Assembly (NCBI RefSeq): GCF_001428075.1
Contig: NZ_LMSI01000020.1
Location: 305,462-369,461 of the forward strand
Direction of reading: 5' to 3'
From: Arthrobacter sp. Soil764
Lineage (GTDB): Bacteria > Actinomycetota > Actinomycetes > Actinomycetales > Micrococcaceae
DNA length: 64,000 bases
Under the pieces are notes generated by a model. That model had not been told where the DNA came from. It made no database searches and saw only the letters and a list, made by a program, of their open reading frames with translations. Within the stretch, counting starts at the first letter, position 1; every line of letters begins with the position of its first letter. This document shows positions 17,324 to 26,242 of this stretch, piece by piece. Both the position numbers and the translations under genes were made by a program.

Positions 17324-17329
17324 ATCCTA
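17324..17329 (-). promoter_or_regulatory. -10 box of trmL, leaderless arrangement
   Basis: On the minus strand TAGGAT, then GGGGAG, then GTG. It sits in the 23-base gap after the J-domain gene, so trmL can be transcribed independently. Confidence 0.5.
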
Positions 17330-17340
17330 GCCATCCATGC

Positions 17341-18288
17341 TCAGTGCATGCCGCGCAGCAGCCTGGCGAGGACCGGGACGTTCACCGTGTTGGGGGCCGG
17401 GCCTGATGCCAGGAATTCCTTCAAGCCGCGAACCATGCCCGCCGCGTTGACGATTTGCACAGTTTCCAGCGCGCCCGCTGGACGCCGGTGGTGGTCGATC
17501 ACGGGCTCATGGAGGTTGCCGTCCGGGCTGTGCACCACAGTCCAGCCGGTGACATTCAGTTCAGGGAAGATGTCCTGCATGGCCCATACCACCCGGGCGA
17601 GCTGCGGCGGCGCCACCGCGCGGCCGCCGTGGTTGAGCGTCCGGCCGTCCCAGGCATAGGCGCCCTTGGGCAGGAGCATGGAGTTCACCAGGGCCAGCCG
17701 GTAGCCGGACAGGACCGCGTGGTCGATGTGATTGTTGTCGGCGGGCGACTGCAGGCCGTTGATGAGCCGGGCGGCCGGAATGGTCGGCAGCACCTGCCGG
17801 GTCAGCAGCTGCACGGTGCGCATTTCGCGCTGGATGCGGGCTTCGGCGCCAAAGATCCCCCGTTTCCGCGGCATGCCATGCACCTGTTGGCGCGCTTGGG
17901 CAAGGGGAATAAGCGGGACGTCGGAGTTCTCTGTCCCGTACGGCGGAACGTAGACCGGCGGGTCTCCCGCAGTGTTCCTGCCGTTGTCCGGCCTGCGGAC
18001 GGTGGCAGAAGCCCGGCTTCCGGCGGCGGGCGCATCAAAGTGGGCGCCGTTGTCGGCCGGCATGCTGCGGGCCGGAGCGGCGCCGTAGGTGCGGTCGTAG
18101 GCTTTCCGGCGCTGTGGATCGATGAGGGTCTCGTAAGCAGCGGTCACGCGGCGGAAGGTTGCAGCATCGCCTCCGTGGTCCGGGTGGGCCGTCCTGGCAG
18201 CGCGCCGGTAAGCCACCTTGATTTCCTTGTCGGTGGCGGTGACGGCCACGCGAAGGACCTGGTAGTGGGAGCTGCTGCTCTCGGTCAA
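17341..18288 (-). CDS. J-domain (DnaJ-like) protein
   Basis: 315 aa. The first 65 residues form a J domain: HYQVLRVAVTATDKEIKVAY, then the essential HPD in RTAHPDHGGDAATFRR, and YETLIDPQRRKAYDRTYG. The rest has no G/F region, zinc fingers or substrate domain of true DnaJ, and the C-terminal domain (about 130-315) is not recognised. J domains stimulate DnaK, so this is probably a specialised co-chaperone. TTG at 18288 is chosen because AAAGGA lies 5 nt before it and the J domain begins directly after; the in-frame upstream extension has no homology I can see. Confidence 0.83.
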   Translation of the reverse strand: MTESSSSHYQVLRVAVTATDKEIKVAYRRAARTAHPDHGGDAATFRRVTAAYETLIDPQRRKAYDRTYGAAPARSMPADNGAHFDAPAAGSRASATVRRPDNGRNTAGDPPVYVPPYGTENSDVPLIPLAQARQQVHGMPRKRGIFGAEARIQREMRTVQLLTRQVLPTIPAARLINGLQSPADNNHIDHAVLSGYRLALVNSMLLPKGAYAWDGRTLNHGGRAVAPPQLARVVWAMQDIFPELNVTGWTVVHSPDGNLHEPVIDHHRRPAGALETVQIVNAAGMVRGLKEFLASGPAPNTVNVPVLARLLRGMH

Positions 18289-18500
18289 GATGTTCCTTTT
18301 CTTAATGCGCGGCTTCTTCAAATTCTCCGCAGGGGAAGGAAAGTGCCCGCCCAGTTTAGCCAGCACAGTCCAGCTGGCACGGATGGCGGCCTGCCGTAAC
18401 AACGAATGCCCTGGGCTTCCGGGTTCCCGGGGGATGCCGTCTAGACTCGTGCTGCGCGGCCGGACAGCGGCGGCGGGGGTGCAACGGAGTGGAGATGGAT

Positions 18501-19190
18501 ATGCCGACGACGGCGGGGCGGGCCGGAAGGGCAGGGAACCGGGCGGTGCTGCTCGCCGCTGCCGGCCTGGGTTCGGTGCTGCTGGTCGCCTGCAGCGTGG
18601 ACGTGCGGGATCCTTCCGTGACTGCGGCTCCTGCCGACACGCCCGTTGTATCCACGCCCACCATCACACCGGGATACGACGCCGCGGCAGTGGCGGGACG
18701 GGACCTGCCCTTTGCCGCCGGCGGCACCCTGGCGCCCGGGGTGCCGGTAGGCATTTCGGATGGGCTGAAAGACGCACCTGGCTGGAAGCTGGTCATGGAG
18801 AACGTGTCGGGCGCCAGCCAGTTCGCCAAAGCGGATGGGTGCCTTGTCGCCGCGAGGGTCAGTACAGGGCAGGGTCCGCTGGTACGCGGTGGGGACCGGG
18901 AATCGTCCGTCGCACTGTTCCAGTACCTTGATGCCACCATCCAGCCCTCGTATCTGAAGACCGAAACATTGCAGTGGGGCGGTACCCCTGATGCTCCCGG
19001 GAAGAACGTGGAAGTGCTGGCCCTTGAGCAGTCAGCTCCCGGCGGACGGTCCACTGCGGTGTTGGCAAGGGTTTTCGGGGCCGCGCAATCCTCGGCCTAT
19101 ATATCGGTGTCCTGCCCGGATCCGGCAACGCTTGCTTCCGCCCGCGGTGACGTGGTCCGCTACCTGCCATTGCTGCCGCCGTCTGCTTGA
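18501..19190 (+). CDS. Putative lipoprotein, function unknown
   Basis: 229 aa with a basic N-terminus, a hydrophobic stretch and lipobox VLLVAC (lipidation at Cys31), followed by a Thr/Pro/Ala-rich linker and a compact domain with two further Cys residues (DGCLVAA and VSCPDP), which could form a disulfide outside the cell. ATG 18501 is preferred over GTG 18489 and ATG 18495 because GGAG lies 6 nt before it. A TAGACT at about 18432 may be its -10. I do not recognise the family. Confidence 0.75.
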   Translation: MPTTAGRAGRAGNRAVLLAAAGLGSVLLVACSVDVRDPSVTAAPADTPVVSTPTITPGYDAAAVAGRDLPFAAGGTLAPGVPVGISDGLKDAPGWKLVMENVSGASQFAKADGCLVAARVSTGQGPLVRGGDRESSVALFQYLDATIQPSYLKTETLQWGGTPDAPGKNVEVLALEQSAPGGRSTAVLARVFGAAQSSAYISVSCPDPATLASARGDVVRYLPLLPPSA

Positions 19191-19272
19191 GGCTGCGCAT
19201 GTTGCGGGCGGCTTCCTCGGCGCCGGGATCCCTTTGCAGAATCCCCGGTTTTCTAGGTCCGCGCGCGCAAAA

Positions 19273-19311
19273 CCGCCGGCGGCTGGAGGGCTCAGCTGCC
19301 GGCGGGTCTTT
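19273..19311 (+). terminator. Terminator after the lipoprotein gene
   Basis: CCGCCGGCGGCTG pairs with CAGCTGCCGGCGG (13 bp, one G.T), followed by GTCTTT. Confidence 0.7.
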
Positions 19312-19367
19312 GTGCAGTTAACGCCAGGCGCCGCATCGAGGGCAGCGCCGGGCGAATTCCCGCGAGA

Positions 19368-19790
19368 TCACGCAGCGGCTCGGCTGTTTTCCATCGACAG
19401 GCGGTTAAGGGCCAGCGCGCCCACCAGCAGACCGAAGTCCCGCAGGGCCACGTCGTAGAAACTCCCGAGCAGCAGCAGGTTGATGATGATCCCTGCTAGC
19501 CAGGCCGCCACCAGCAGCGAGCCGTATTTCGGCCGGACCGCCACGACGATGCCGGCGATGATCTCCACAACGCCCACGATGTACATGAAGGTCTGGGGCG
19601 CCAGTGGTACGACGGCGGTGGCCTGGGGCGCCAGGTACACGGTCCAGTCAGTGAGGATGTTGGTGAACTTGTCCAAACCGAAAAGGATCGGTGCGACGGT
19701 AAAGACAGTGCGCAGCAGCAGGAACGCCTGCCTGGCCGCCGGCATGGCTGTTGCTGCGTTCCGGGCCTGCACTGCCGACGTTGATTTCAT
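19368..19790 (-). CDS. DoxX-like four-helix membrane protein
   Basis: 140 aa with four hydrophobic helices and the DoxX-type opening (LLLRTVFTVAPILFGLDKF) and GVVEIIAGIVVAVRPKYG. DoxX proteins are small membrane proteins tied in places to quinol oxidation and redox or thiol stress; the biochemical role is generally unclear. A strong Shine-Dalgarno (AGAAGGAG) lies 6 nt before the ATG. It is divergent from the SufR-family regulator at 19885 across an operator-bearing gap, so it is the most likely target of that regulator. Confidence 0.87.
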   Translation of the reverse strand: MKSTSAVQARNAATAMPAARQAFLLLRTVFTVAPILFGLDKFTNILTDWTVYLAPQATAVVPLAPQTFMYIVGVVEIIAGIVVAVRPKYGSLLVAAWLAGIIINLLLLGSFYDVALRDFGLLVGALALNRLSMENSRAAA

Positions 19791-19800
19791 GGTGTTCTCC

Positions 19801-19829
19801 TTCTAAAAGTAGGTATGCCAATTTTAGAA
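19801..19829. promoter_or_regulatory. Probable operator: 8-bp inverted repeat between doxX-like and regulator genes
   Basis: TTCTAAAA, 13 nt, TTTTAGAA, a perfect 8-bp inverted repeat in an otherwise GC-rich genome. The right arm overlaps the doxX -10 box and the left arm abuts its Shine-Dalgarno, a position suited to repression. A shorter repeat, TCTAT-N5-ATAGA at 19839-19853, overlaps the TATAAT facing the regulator gene (19841-19846) and the doxX -35. Confidence 0.7.
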
Positions 19830-19849
19830 AGGCAAGGTTCTATAATCAA
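19821..19849 (-). promoter_or_regulatory. Promoter of the DoxX-like gene
   Basis: On the minus strand TTGATT, a 17-nt spacer and TAAAAT, one of the best sigma-70-type promoters in the window. Confidence 0.75.
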
Positions 19850-19884
19850 TAGATCCTGACTTTGGATTTGGATTGGTGGACATC

Positions 19885-20550
19885 ATGTACCGACTTCCAT
19901 GGGCTGACAGGATTGCTGCCGTAGCCTCGCTGACGGATGGCAAGAGGCTGCAGCTTTTCGAACTGGTGGCCGCAGCGCCAGGACCGCTGGGGCGGGACGA
20001 AGTGGCCGAGGCTACAGGCATGCCCCGCAGTACCGTCTCCTTTCATCTGGACAGACTGGTGCAGGACGGCTTGCTGGCCGTGGAGTTCCACAAGCCGGCC
20101 GGGAGAGCAGGGCCGGGGTCCGGCCGCCCCGCCAAGATGTATCGGCCGGTGGGAAGCGAGGTCAACGCGTCAGTACCGGACCGGAACTATGACCTCGCCG
20201 GGGAACTCATGGCGGCGGCGATCGAAACCTCCCAGGCCGGCGGCGCCCCCGTCGGTGAATCGCTCCGTGCGGCCGCCTTCCGGAAAGGCCGGGAGCTGGC
20301 AGAAGCAGCCGGCGGCCTGGAGGAATTCCTGGCCGAAGCCGGCTACCAGCCGGAGCAGGACGGTGAAGGCGGTTACCTGCTTCCCAACTGCCCGTTCCAC
20401 CGGCTCTCACGGTCGCATGCGGCAGTGGTATGCGACATGAACGGCGCCTTCCTGCGTGGGGCCGCGGTGGGCTGTGGCAGTGCGGAAGAGCGCGTTGCCC
20501 CGGCTGCCGGGCCCGGTCATTGCTGCGCGAGGATCACCGCCGGGGACTGA
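19885..20550 (+). CDS. SufR-family (COG2345) winged-helix regulator with C-terminal cysteines
   Basis: 221 aa. N-terminal ArsR/DeoR-like winged helix (LGRDEVAEATGMPRSTVSFH, about 33-52). The C-terminal domain has the family pattern CPFHRLSRSH, VVCDMNGAF, VGCGS and GHCC near the end, five Cys in all, which in SufR-type proteins bind an iron-sulfur cluster or metal. ATG 19885 is preferred; GTG 19873 is in frame. It lies back to back with the DoxX-like gene over an inverted-repeat operator and upstream of cysteine desulfurase on the same strand, so sensing of iron-sulfur or redox state is plausible. Target genes are inferred, not shown. Confidence 0.82.
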   Translation: MYRLPWADRIAAVASLTDGKRLQLFELVAAAPGPLGRDEVAEATGMPRSTVSFHLDRLVQDGLLAVEFHKPAGRAGPGSGRPAKMYRPVGSEVNASVPDRNYDLAGELMAAAIETSQAGGAPVGESLRAAAFRKGRELAEAAGGLEEFLAEAGYQPEQDGEGGYLLPNCPFHRLSRSHAAVVCDMNGAFLRGAAVGCGSAEERVAPAAGPGHCCARITAGD

Positions 20551-20584
20551 GGGCTCCCGCCGAGGACGCAGCGGCAGGCCGCGA

Positions 20585-20590
20585 TAGAAT
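20585..20590 (+). promoter_or_regulatory. -10 box of the cysteine desulfurase gene, leaderless arrangement
   Basis: TAGAAT, then TGGGGG, then ATG 20597. The G run is too close to the ATG to act as a Shine-Dalgarno. The regulator gene ends 35 nt upstream, so this gene can be transcribed on its own. Confidence 0.55.
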
Positions 20591-20596
20591 TGGGGG

Positions 20597-21826
20597 ATGC
20601 CCGCGTACCTTGACCATGCCGCCACTACTCCGCTTTCGGCTGCGGCGCTCGCCGCCCTGACGCGTGAACTGGCGCGCACTGGCAACCCGTCCTCGCTGCA
20701 TGGCTCCGGACGCCGGGCCCGCCGCGCCGTCGAGGATGCGCGCGAGGTCATCGCCGCGGCCGCAGGAGCCCATCCCTCGGAGGTCATTTTCACCTCCGGA
20801 GGCACAGAATCGGACAACCTTGCGGTAAAGGGCATGTACTGGTCCCGTGTGGCGGAAGACCCAAAGCGGCGCCGCATCCTCTGCTCCGCCGTCGAACATC
20901 ACGCGGTGCTGGACACCGTGGGATGGCTTGAACGCCACGAAGGCGCTGAAGTGACCTGGCTGCCCGTGGACAGCGATGGCATCCTGGACCTCGACGCCCT
21001 CGAGGCCGAGCTTTCCCGGGACCCCGGCGCCGTAGCCCTGGTGACCGTGATGTGGGCCAACAACGAGGTGGGCACCATCCAGCCCATCCGCCGCGTGGTT
21101 GAACTGGCCCATGCCGCCGGCGTCCCGGTGCACTCGGACGCAGTCCAGGCTTTCGGATCGGTGCCCGTGCACTTCAGGGATTCGGGCCTGGATGCCATGT
21201 CCATCTCCGGACACAAGATCGGCGGCCCGGTGGGAGTGGGCGCACTCCTGCTGGGGCGTGCGGTCAAGCTGACACCGGTGCAGCACGGCGGCGGGCAGGA
21301 ACGTGACGTCCGCTCCGGCACCCTGGACACGGCCTCCATCGCTGCCTTCGCTGCCGCCGCAGAGGCTGTCACCGCCGGATTGCAGACTGAAGCCCCGCGG
21401 ATCGCCGCACTTCGTGACCGCCTGATCGCGGGCGTCAGTGAACGCGTCCCTGAAGCGGTCCTTCGCGGTGCACCGGCCGGCGGCCGGTTGCCGGGCAATG
21501 CGCATTTCACCTTCCCGGGCTGTGAGGGGGACTCGCTGCTGTTCCTCCTTGACCTGGCCGGCGTCGAATCTTCCACCGGTTCGGCCTGCACGGCCGGCGT
21601 GCCGCGGCCATCCCATGTGCTGCTGGCCATGGGCCTGGACGAGGAGACAGCGCGCGGAGCCCAGCGGTTCAGCCTGGGGCACGCGTCCACCGAGGCCGAC
21701 GTCGATGCCCTGCTCGGAGCGCTGCCGGAGGCTTATGCGCGGGCACGCCAGGCCGGCATGGCCGGACACGAGTCCTCGATCCAGACAGCGGGAACCGTGG
21801 CGCGGCAGGCGCTGCGCGGGGTGTGA
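20597..21826 (+). CDS. Cysteine desulfurase (IscS/NifS family)
   Basis: 409 aa PLP enzyme that removes sulfur from cysteine and passes it as persulfide. The PLP lysine is Lys207 in [10 protein letters not shown]; the persulfide cysteine is Cys331 in [11 protein letters not shown], in the group I (IscS-like) loop. The start is [14 protein letters not shown]. The next gene is mnmA, so its main job here is likely sulfur supply for tRNA 2-thiouridine, with Fe-S assembly also possible. No IscU or IscA gene is adjacent. The same iscS-mnmA order occurs in mycobacteria. Confidence 0.95.
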   Translation: MPAYLDHAATTPLSAAALAALTRELARTGNPSSLHGSGRRARRAVEDAREVIAAAAGAHPSEVIFTSGGTESDNLAVKGMYWSRVAEDPKRRRILCSAVEHHAVLDTVGWLERHEGAEVTWLPVDSDGILDLDALEAELSRDPGAVALVTVMWANNEVGTIQPIRRVVELAHAAGVPVHSDAVQAFGSVPVHFRDSGLDAMSISGHKIGGPVGVGALLLGRAVKLTPVQHGGGQERDVRSGTLDTASIAAFAAAAEAVTAGLQTEAPRIAALRDRLIAGVSERVPEAVLRGAPAGGRLPGNAHFTFPGCEGDSLLFLLDLAGVESSTGSACTAGVPRPSHVLLAMGLDEETARGAQRFSLGHASTEADVDALLGALPEAYARARQAGMAGHESSIQTAGTVARQALRGV

Positions 21827-21870
21827 AGGCGCCGGCCCGTTTCCTTTACGCCTGGAGCATTTGTATCCGG

Positions 21871-21898
21871 TTCGCCGATTTGCCTGCCACCGTAGAAT
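21871..21898 (+). promoter_or_regulatory. Candidate promoter of mnmA
   Basis: TTCGCC, a 16-nt spacer and TAGAAT in the 150-bp gap after the cysteine desulfurase gene, so mnmA may have its own transcript as well as readthrough. Confidence 0.45.
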
Positions 21899-21976
21899 AG
21901 ATAGGCGAAGATCGTTTCCGCCGCCGGCATATCCAGCCCGGCCCCGGAAGACACTGTCCCTCAACAGAAAGCCAGC

Positions 21977-23110
21977 ATGCGAGTACTAGCAGCCATGAGC
22001 GGCGGAGTGGACTCCGCTGTTGCCGCCGCCCGCGCGGTGGAGGCCGGGCACGACGTCGTCGGCGTCCACCTTGCCCTTTCGCGCATGCCCGGCACCCTGC
22101 GCACGGGCAGCCGCGGCTGCTGCACCATCGAGGATTCCCGGGACGCCTGGCGTGCCTGCGACGTGCTGGGCATCCCTTACTACGTGTGGGATTTTTCCGA
22201 GCGCTTCAAGGAAGACGTCGTTCAGGACTTCATCGATGAGTACGCAGCCGGCAGGACGCCCAACCCCTGCATGCGCTGCAACGAACGCATCAAGTTCGCC
22301 GCCCTGCTGGAGAAGGCCATTGCCCTGGGCTTTGACGCCGTATGCACCGGCCACTACGCCAAGGTGATCGAAGACTCCGACGGCAACCGGGAGCTGCACC
22401 GCGCCGCGGACTGGGCCAAGGACCAGAGCTATGTACTTGGCGTCCTAACGCACGAACAGCTCAAGCACTCCATGTTCCCGCTGGCCGATACCCCGTCCAA
22501 GGCCGAGGTGCGTGCAGAAGCGGAGCGGCGGGGCCTGTCCGTGGCCAACAAGCCTGACAGCCATGACATCTGCTTCATTCCCGACGGCGATACAGCAGGT
22601 TGGCTTGCCGAAAAAATCGATATGACCAGCGGCGACATCGTGGATGAGACCGGCGCGAAGGTGGGGGAGCACCCCGGCGCCAACGCATTCACCGTCGGGC
22701 AGCGGCGCGGCCTCAAGCTTGGGACTCCTGCTGCCGACGGCAAGCCCCGGTTCGTCCTGGAAATCCGGCCCAAGGAAAACAAGGTGGTGGTGGGTCCCGA
22801 GGCGCTGCTGGCGATTGACGAGATCCGCGGCATCAAGGTTTCCTGGGCGGGACTTCCCATCGCCGAAGTGGAAACCGGAACTGAATTCGACTGCCACGCG
22901 CAGGTGCGCGCCCATGGGGATCCGGTCCCGGCCACTGCCTGGGTGGAGTCCGCCACCGAGGGCGCAGCAGGAAACCAGTTGGTGGTCCGGCTGGAGACGC
23001 CCCTGCGGGGCGTGGCCCCCGGCCAGACAGTGGTGCTGTACCAGGGCAGCCGGGTACTGGGCCAGGCCACCATCGACGCCGCCCGCTCGCTCCAGCGCGC
23101 CGCGCTTTAA
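21977..23110 (+). CDS. mnmA: tRNA-specific 2-thiouridylase MnmA
   Basis: 377 aa enzyme that adenylates U34 of tRNA Lys, Glu and Gln and replaces its O2 with sulfur. N-terminal PP-loop ATPase motif [20 protein letters not shown]; first catalytic cysteine region [17 protein letters not shown]; second cysteine in [17 protein letters not shown]-terminal beta-barrel ending near [11 protein letters not shown]. Length is normal. The sulfur donor gene lies directly upstream. A long terminator begins at its stop codon. Confidence 0.97.
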   Translation: MRVLAAMSGGVDSAVAAARAVEAGHDVVGVHLALSRMPGTLRTGSRGCCTIEDSRDAWRACDVLGIPYYVWDFSERFKEDVVQDFIDEYAAGRTPNPCMRCNERIKFAALLEKAIALGFDAVCTGHYAKVIEDSDGNRELHRAADWAKDQSYVLGVLTHEQLKHSMFPLADTPSKAEVRAEAERRGLSVANKPDSHDICFIPDGDTAGWLAEKIDMTSGDIVDETGAKVGEHPGANAFTVGQRRGLKLGTPAADGKPRFVLEIRPKENKVVVGPEALLAIDEIRGIKVSWAGLPIAEVETGTEFDCHAQVRAHGDPVPATAWVESATEGAAGNQLVVRLETPLRGVAPGQTVVLYQGSRVLGQATIDAARSLQRAAL

Positions 23111-23177
23111 CCCGTAGCACCAAAGCACCGTCCCGGTTAACGCCGTGGCGCTGCTTTGGCGTGCAGCGGGTTCTTTT
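23109..23177 (+). terminator. Terminator of mnmA
   Basis: AACCCG at the stop codon pairs with CGGGTT, enclosing CCAAAGCA/TGCTTTGG-type inner pairing, followed by CTTTT. Confidence 0.75.
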
Positions 23178-23238
23178 GAGGCGGGCTGCCTGCACCCGGC
23201 GTCCGCTCAGTGGGCGGGGGTACCAAAGAAATAAATTT

Positions 23239-23254
23239 TGTGTTTCAACTCACA
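23239..23254 (+). promoter_or_regulatory. CRP/GlxR-like site upstream of the ABC importer operon
   Basis: TGTGT-TTCAAC-TCACA matches the CRP/GlxR consensus TGTGA-N6-TCACA at 9 of 10 positions. A possible promoter, TTGAGC (23258) with a 17-nt spacer and TCTGAT (23281), would put the site centre near -46. The promoter is weak by eye. Confidence 0.55.
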
Positions 23255-23378
23255 GAATTGAGCGTCCTGAGGGCTGACTCTCTGATTGAATCTAGGGATC
23301 AGCACTGCGCGCCGGAGCAGGGGCCACATATGCCCATGCGTCCGGCACGCATGTACTCATCGGACAGAAAGTTCACAG

Positions 23379-25022
23379 ATGATCAAGAGCACAACGGCCC
23401 TGCACCGCGCCATCGCGCTGGCAGGCATCTCCGCCCTGGCCCTGACAGCCTGCACCGGGCCATCGGGCGGCGGAGGCGGCGGAACGTCCACCGGCGGCAG
23501 CGCCGGCGGCGGTGCCATCACATTCGGAACAACGGACAAGGTCGTAACCCTCGACCCCGCCGGCTCCTATGACGCAGGTTCCTTCCTGGTGATGAACCAG
23601 GTGTACCCCTTCCTGATGAACTCCAAGCCCGGTGCGGCCGAGGTCAGCCCGGACATCGCGGAATCGGCCTCCTTCACGACGCCCACAGAGTTCACCGTCA
23701 AGCTGAAACCCAACCTGAAGTTTGCCAACGGCCACGCACTGACTGCCTCGGACGTGAAGTATTCCTACGACCGTGTGGTGAAGATCAACGACCCCAACGG
23801 ACCCTCGTCCCTGCTGTCCAACCTCAAATCCGTCGAGGCCAAGGATGACACCACGGTGGTGTTCACCCTGAAGGCCGGCAACGACCAGGTGTTCCCCAGC
23901 GTCCTGGGCACCAACACGGGCCCGATCATCGATGAGGAGGTCTTCCCGGCCGACAAGGTGATGAGCGATGAGGACATCGTTTCCGGCAAGCCCTTCGCCG
24001 GCCCCTACACCATCGATTCCTACAAAAAGAACGAACTCGTCAGCCTCAAGAGCAACCCGGACTACAGCGGGCTGCTGGGCAAACCCTCCAATGACAGCGC
24101 CGTCATCAAGTACTACGCCGACTCCAACAACCTGAAGCTGGACGTCCAGGGCGGCAATATCGATGTTGCCGGCCGCAGCCTGACAGCAACCGACGCCGCC
24201 GACCTCGAGAAGGACTCCAAGGTCAAGGTCTACAAGGGCCCGGGTGGCGAGCTCCGGTACATCGTCTTCAACTTCGACACGATGCCCTTCGGCGCCAAGA
24301 CGCCCGAAGCCAACCCCGCCAAGGCCCTTGCAGTGCGGCAGGCCATGGCTGACATCGTCGACCGCCAGGCCATCTCCGACCAGGTGTACAAGGGGACCTA
24401 CGTGCCCGCATACTCGGTGGTCCCGGACGGCCTTCCCGGCGCAACCCAGCCGATGAAGGAAATGTACGGGGACGGCAGCGGCAAACCGAGCCTGGACAAG
24501 GCTAAGAAGGTCCTGGCAGACGCCGGAGTCACCGGTCCGGTCAACCTGAAGCTGCAGTACAACCCGGACCACTACGGCAAGTCCTCCGGTGACGAATACG
24601 CCATGGTCAAGGAACAGCTGGAGAAGTCAGGCCTGTTCACCGTGGACCTGCAGTCCACCGAATGGGTGACGTACTCCAAGGCCCGGACCGCAGACGCCTA
24701 CCCGGTCTACCAGCTGGGCTGGTTCCCGGACTACTCCGACGCGGACAACTACCTCACGCCGTTCTTCATCCCCGGCAACTTCCTGAAGAACCACTACGAG
24801 AACCCGACCGTCACGGACCTGGTACAGAAGCAGCTCACCACGCCTGACAAGACCGAACGCCAGAAACTGCTTGGCGACGTCCAGACTGCGGTGGCGAAGG
24901 ACCTTTCCACCCTGCCGCTCCTCCAGGGCTCCCAGCTGCTGGTGGCCGGGAAGGACATCAAGGGCGTCGAGAAGACCCTTGATCCCTCCTTCAAGACACG
25001 CCTTGGCGTCTTGTCCAGGTAA
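23379..25022 (+). CDS. ABC importer substrate-binding lipoprotein (SBP family 5, peptide type)
   Basis: 547 aa. A lipoprotein signal ends at LTAC (Cys25), followed by a Gly/Ser linker. It is a family 5 solute-binding protein (DppA/OppA fold): LKPNLKFANGHALTASDVKY, the FNFDTMPFGAKTPEANPAKA region and LGWFPDYSDADNYLTPFF. ATG 23379 starts the signal peptide; an in-frame open stretch upstream is not translated in my view. It is the first gene of a complete transporter. The ligand is probably an oligopeptide but could be another small molecule. A hairpin after the gene may set its higher level relative to the permeases. Confidence 0.92.
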   Translation: MIKSTTALHRAIALAGISALALTACTGPSGGGGGGTSTGGSAGGGAITFGTTDKVVTLDPAGSYDAGSFLVMNQVYPFLMNSKPGAAEVSPDIAESASFTTPTEFTVKLKPNLKFANGHALTASDVKYSYDRVVKINDPNGPSSLLSNLKSVEAKDDTTVVFTLKAGNDQVFPSVLGTNTGPIIDEEVFPADKVMSDEDIVSGKPFAGPYTIDSYKKNELVSLKSNPDYSGLLGKPSNDSAVIKYYADSNNLKLDVQGGNIDVAGRSLTATDAADLEKDSKVKVYKGPGGELRYIVFNFDTMPFGAKTPEANPAKALAVRQAMADIVDRQAISDQVYKGTYVPAYSVVPDGLPGATQPMKEMYGDGSGKPSLDKAKKVLADAGVTGPVNLKLQYNPDHYGKSSGDEYAMVKEQLEKSGLFTVDLQSTEWVTYSKARTADAYPVYQLGWFPDYSDADNYLTPFFIPGNFLKNHYENPTVTDLVQKQLTTPDKTERQKLLGDVQTAVAKDLSTLPLLQGSQLLVAGKDIKGVEKTLDPSFKTRLGVLSR

Positions 25023-25055
25023 GCACTCCACCCCCATCGGGCTCTGACGGGCCGG

Positions 25056-25087
25056 AGGCGGGACGCCGCAACGGCGTCCCGCCTTTT
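25056..25087 (+). terminator. Intercistronic terminator or stabilising hairpin between SBP and permease genes
   Basis: AGGCGGGACGCCG pairs perfectly with CGGCGTCCCGCCT (13 bp, 3-nt loop), followed by TTT. Partial termination here would give more binding protein than permease. Confidence 0.8.
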
Positions 25088-25149
25088 GCCGGTCATCAGC
25101 CAGCACCGAGGGGACTGCTGGCTCCCGGTCACCACGAATCCAGGTACCG

Positions 25150-26241
25150 ATGACAACTTTGATTGACGCGCCGCCCAGTGACGCGGACGCACTCCTTCCA
25201 CCCAGGAAAAAGCAGGGAGGCGGAGGACTGGGCCAGTACATCCTGGTCCGCTTCCTGCTGATCTTCCCAACCATCCTCATCCTGGTCACCATGGTGTTCT
25301 TCCTCATGCGGATCACCGGCGACCCCATTACGGCTGCCATGGGCGGCCGGCTGCCCCCTGACCAGCTGCAGCAACGCATCCACGCGGCCGGCTACGACCG
25401 GCCGCTGATCGTGCAGTACTTCGAATACCTGGGCCAGCTGGCCACGGGCAACTTCGGCACCACCCTCTCGGACAACCGCAAGGTCACCGAGATGCTCACC
25501 ACCTACGGTTCCGCCACGCTGGAGCTGTCCATCAACGCCCTCATCATCGCGCTGCTGGTAGGCATCCCGCTGGGCATGATCGCGGCCCAGCGCCGTGACC
25601 ACCTGCCGGACGCAGTGCTCCGGGTCCTGGCCATCCTGTTCTATGCCACCCCGGTCTTCTTCGCGGGCATGCTGCTCAAGCTGGTGTTCTCTGTGTGGCT
25701 GGGCTGGCTTCCGGTGGCCGGCCGCGCGGGGACAAGGACGGAACTGTCCCTCACCGCGCTGGAGGCGCCCACCGGCATCTATTGGCTGGATGCCCTGCGC
25801 AGCGGGAACATGGCTGCCTTCAGCGATGTGATGTCCCACGCGGTCCTCCCGGCGGTGGCCCTGGGCTTCCTGACGGCAGGCGTCTTCCTGCGCCTGGTCC
25901 GGACCAACGTCATCGGCACCCTCGGCAAGGATTACGTCGAGGCAGGCCGTTCGCGCGGCGTCAGCGAGTTCCGGCTGGTGACCAAGCACGCCTACAAGCC
26001 GGCGCTGATCCCCATCATCACCGTGATGGGCCTGCAGATCGCTGTGATGCTTGGCGGCGCGGTGCTCACAGAGAAGACATTTGAGTGGAAGGGTCTTGGG
26101 TTCCAGCTGGCCAATTACCTCACGGCGCGCGACTTCGTGGCGGTCCAGGGCATTGTGGTGCTGCTGGCCGTCATCGTCGCCGTCACCAACTTCATCGTTG
26201 ATATCATTGCCGCGCTGATCGACCCCCGCGTGAGGTACTGA
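25150..26241 (+). CDS. ABC importer permease, DppB type
   Basis: 363 aa. The N-terminal helix (LVRFLLIFPTILILVTMVFF) and the following ADQ-like GRLPPDQLQQRI region are typical of DppB/OppB, then about five more helices. The EAA loop that contacts the ATPase is DYVEAGRSRGVSEFRLVTKH. The N-terminus carries an extra Pro/Gly/Lys-rich tail of about 30 residues. The second permease starts 1 base after its stop. Confidence 0.94.
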   Translation: MTTLIDAPPSDADALLPPRKKQGGGGLGQYILVRFLLIFPTILILVTMVFFLMRITGDPITAAMGGRLPPDQLQQRIHAAGYDRPLIVQYFEYLGQLATGNFGTTLSDNRKVTEMLTTYGSATLELSINALIIALLVGIPLGMIAAQRRDHLPDAVLRVLAILFYATPVFFAGMLLKLVFSVWLGWLPVAGRAGTRTELSLTALEAPTGIYWLDALRSGNMAAFSDVMSHAVLPAVALGFLTAGVFLRLVRTNVIGTLGKDYVEAGRSRGVSEFRLVTKHAYKPALIPIITVMGLQIAVMLGGAVLTEKTFEWKGLGFQLANYLTARDFVAVQGIVVLLAVIVAVTNFIVDIIAALIDPRVRY

Positions 26242-26242
26242 C

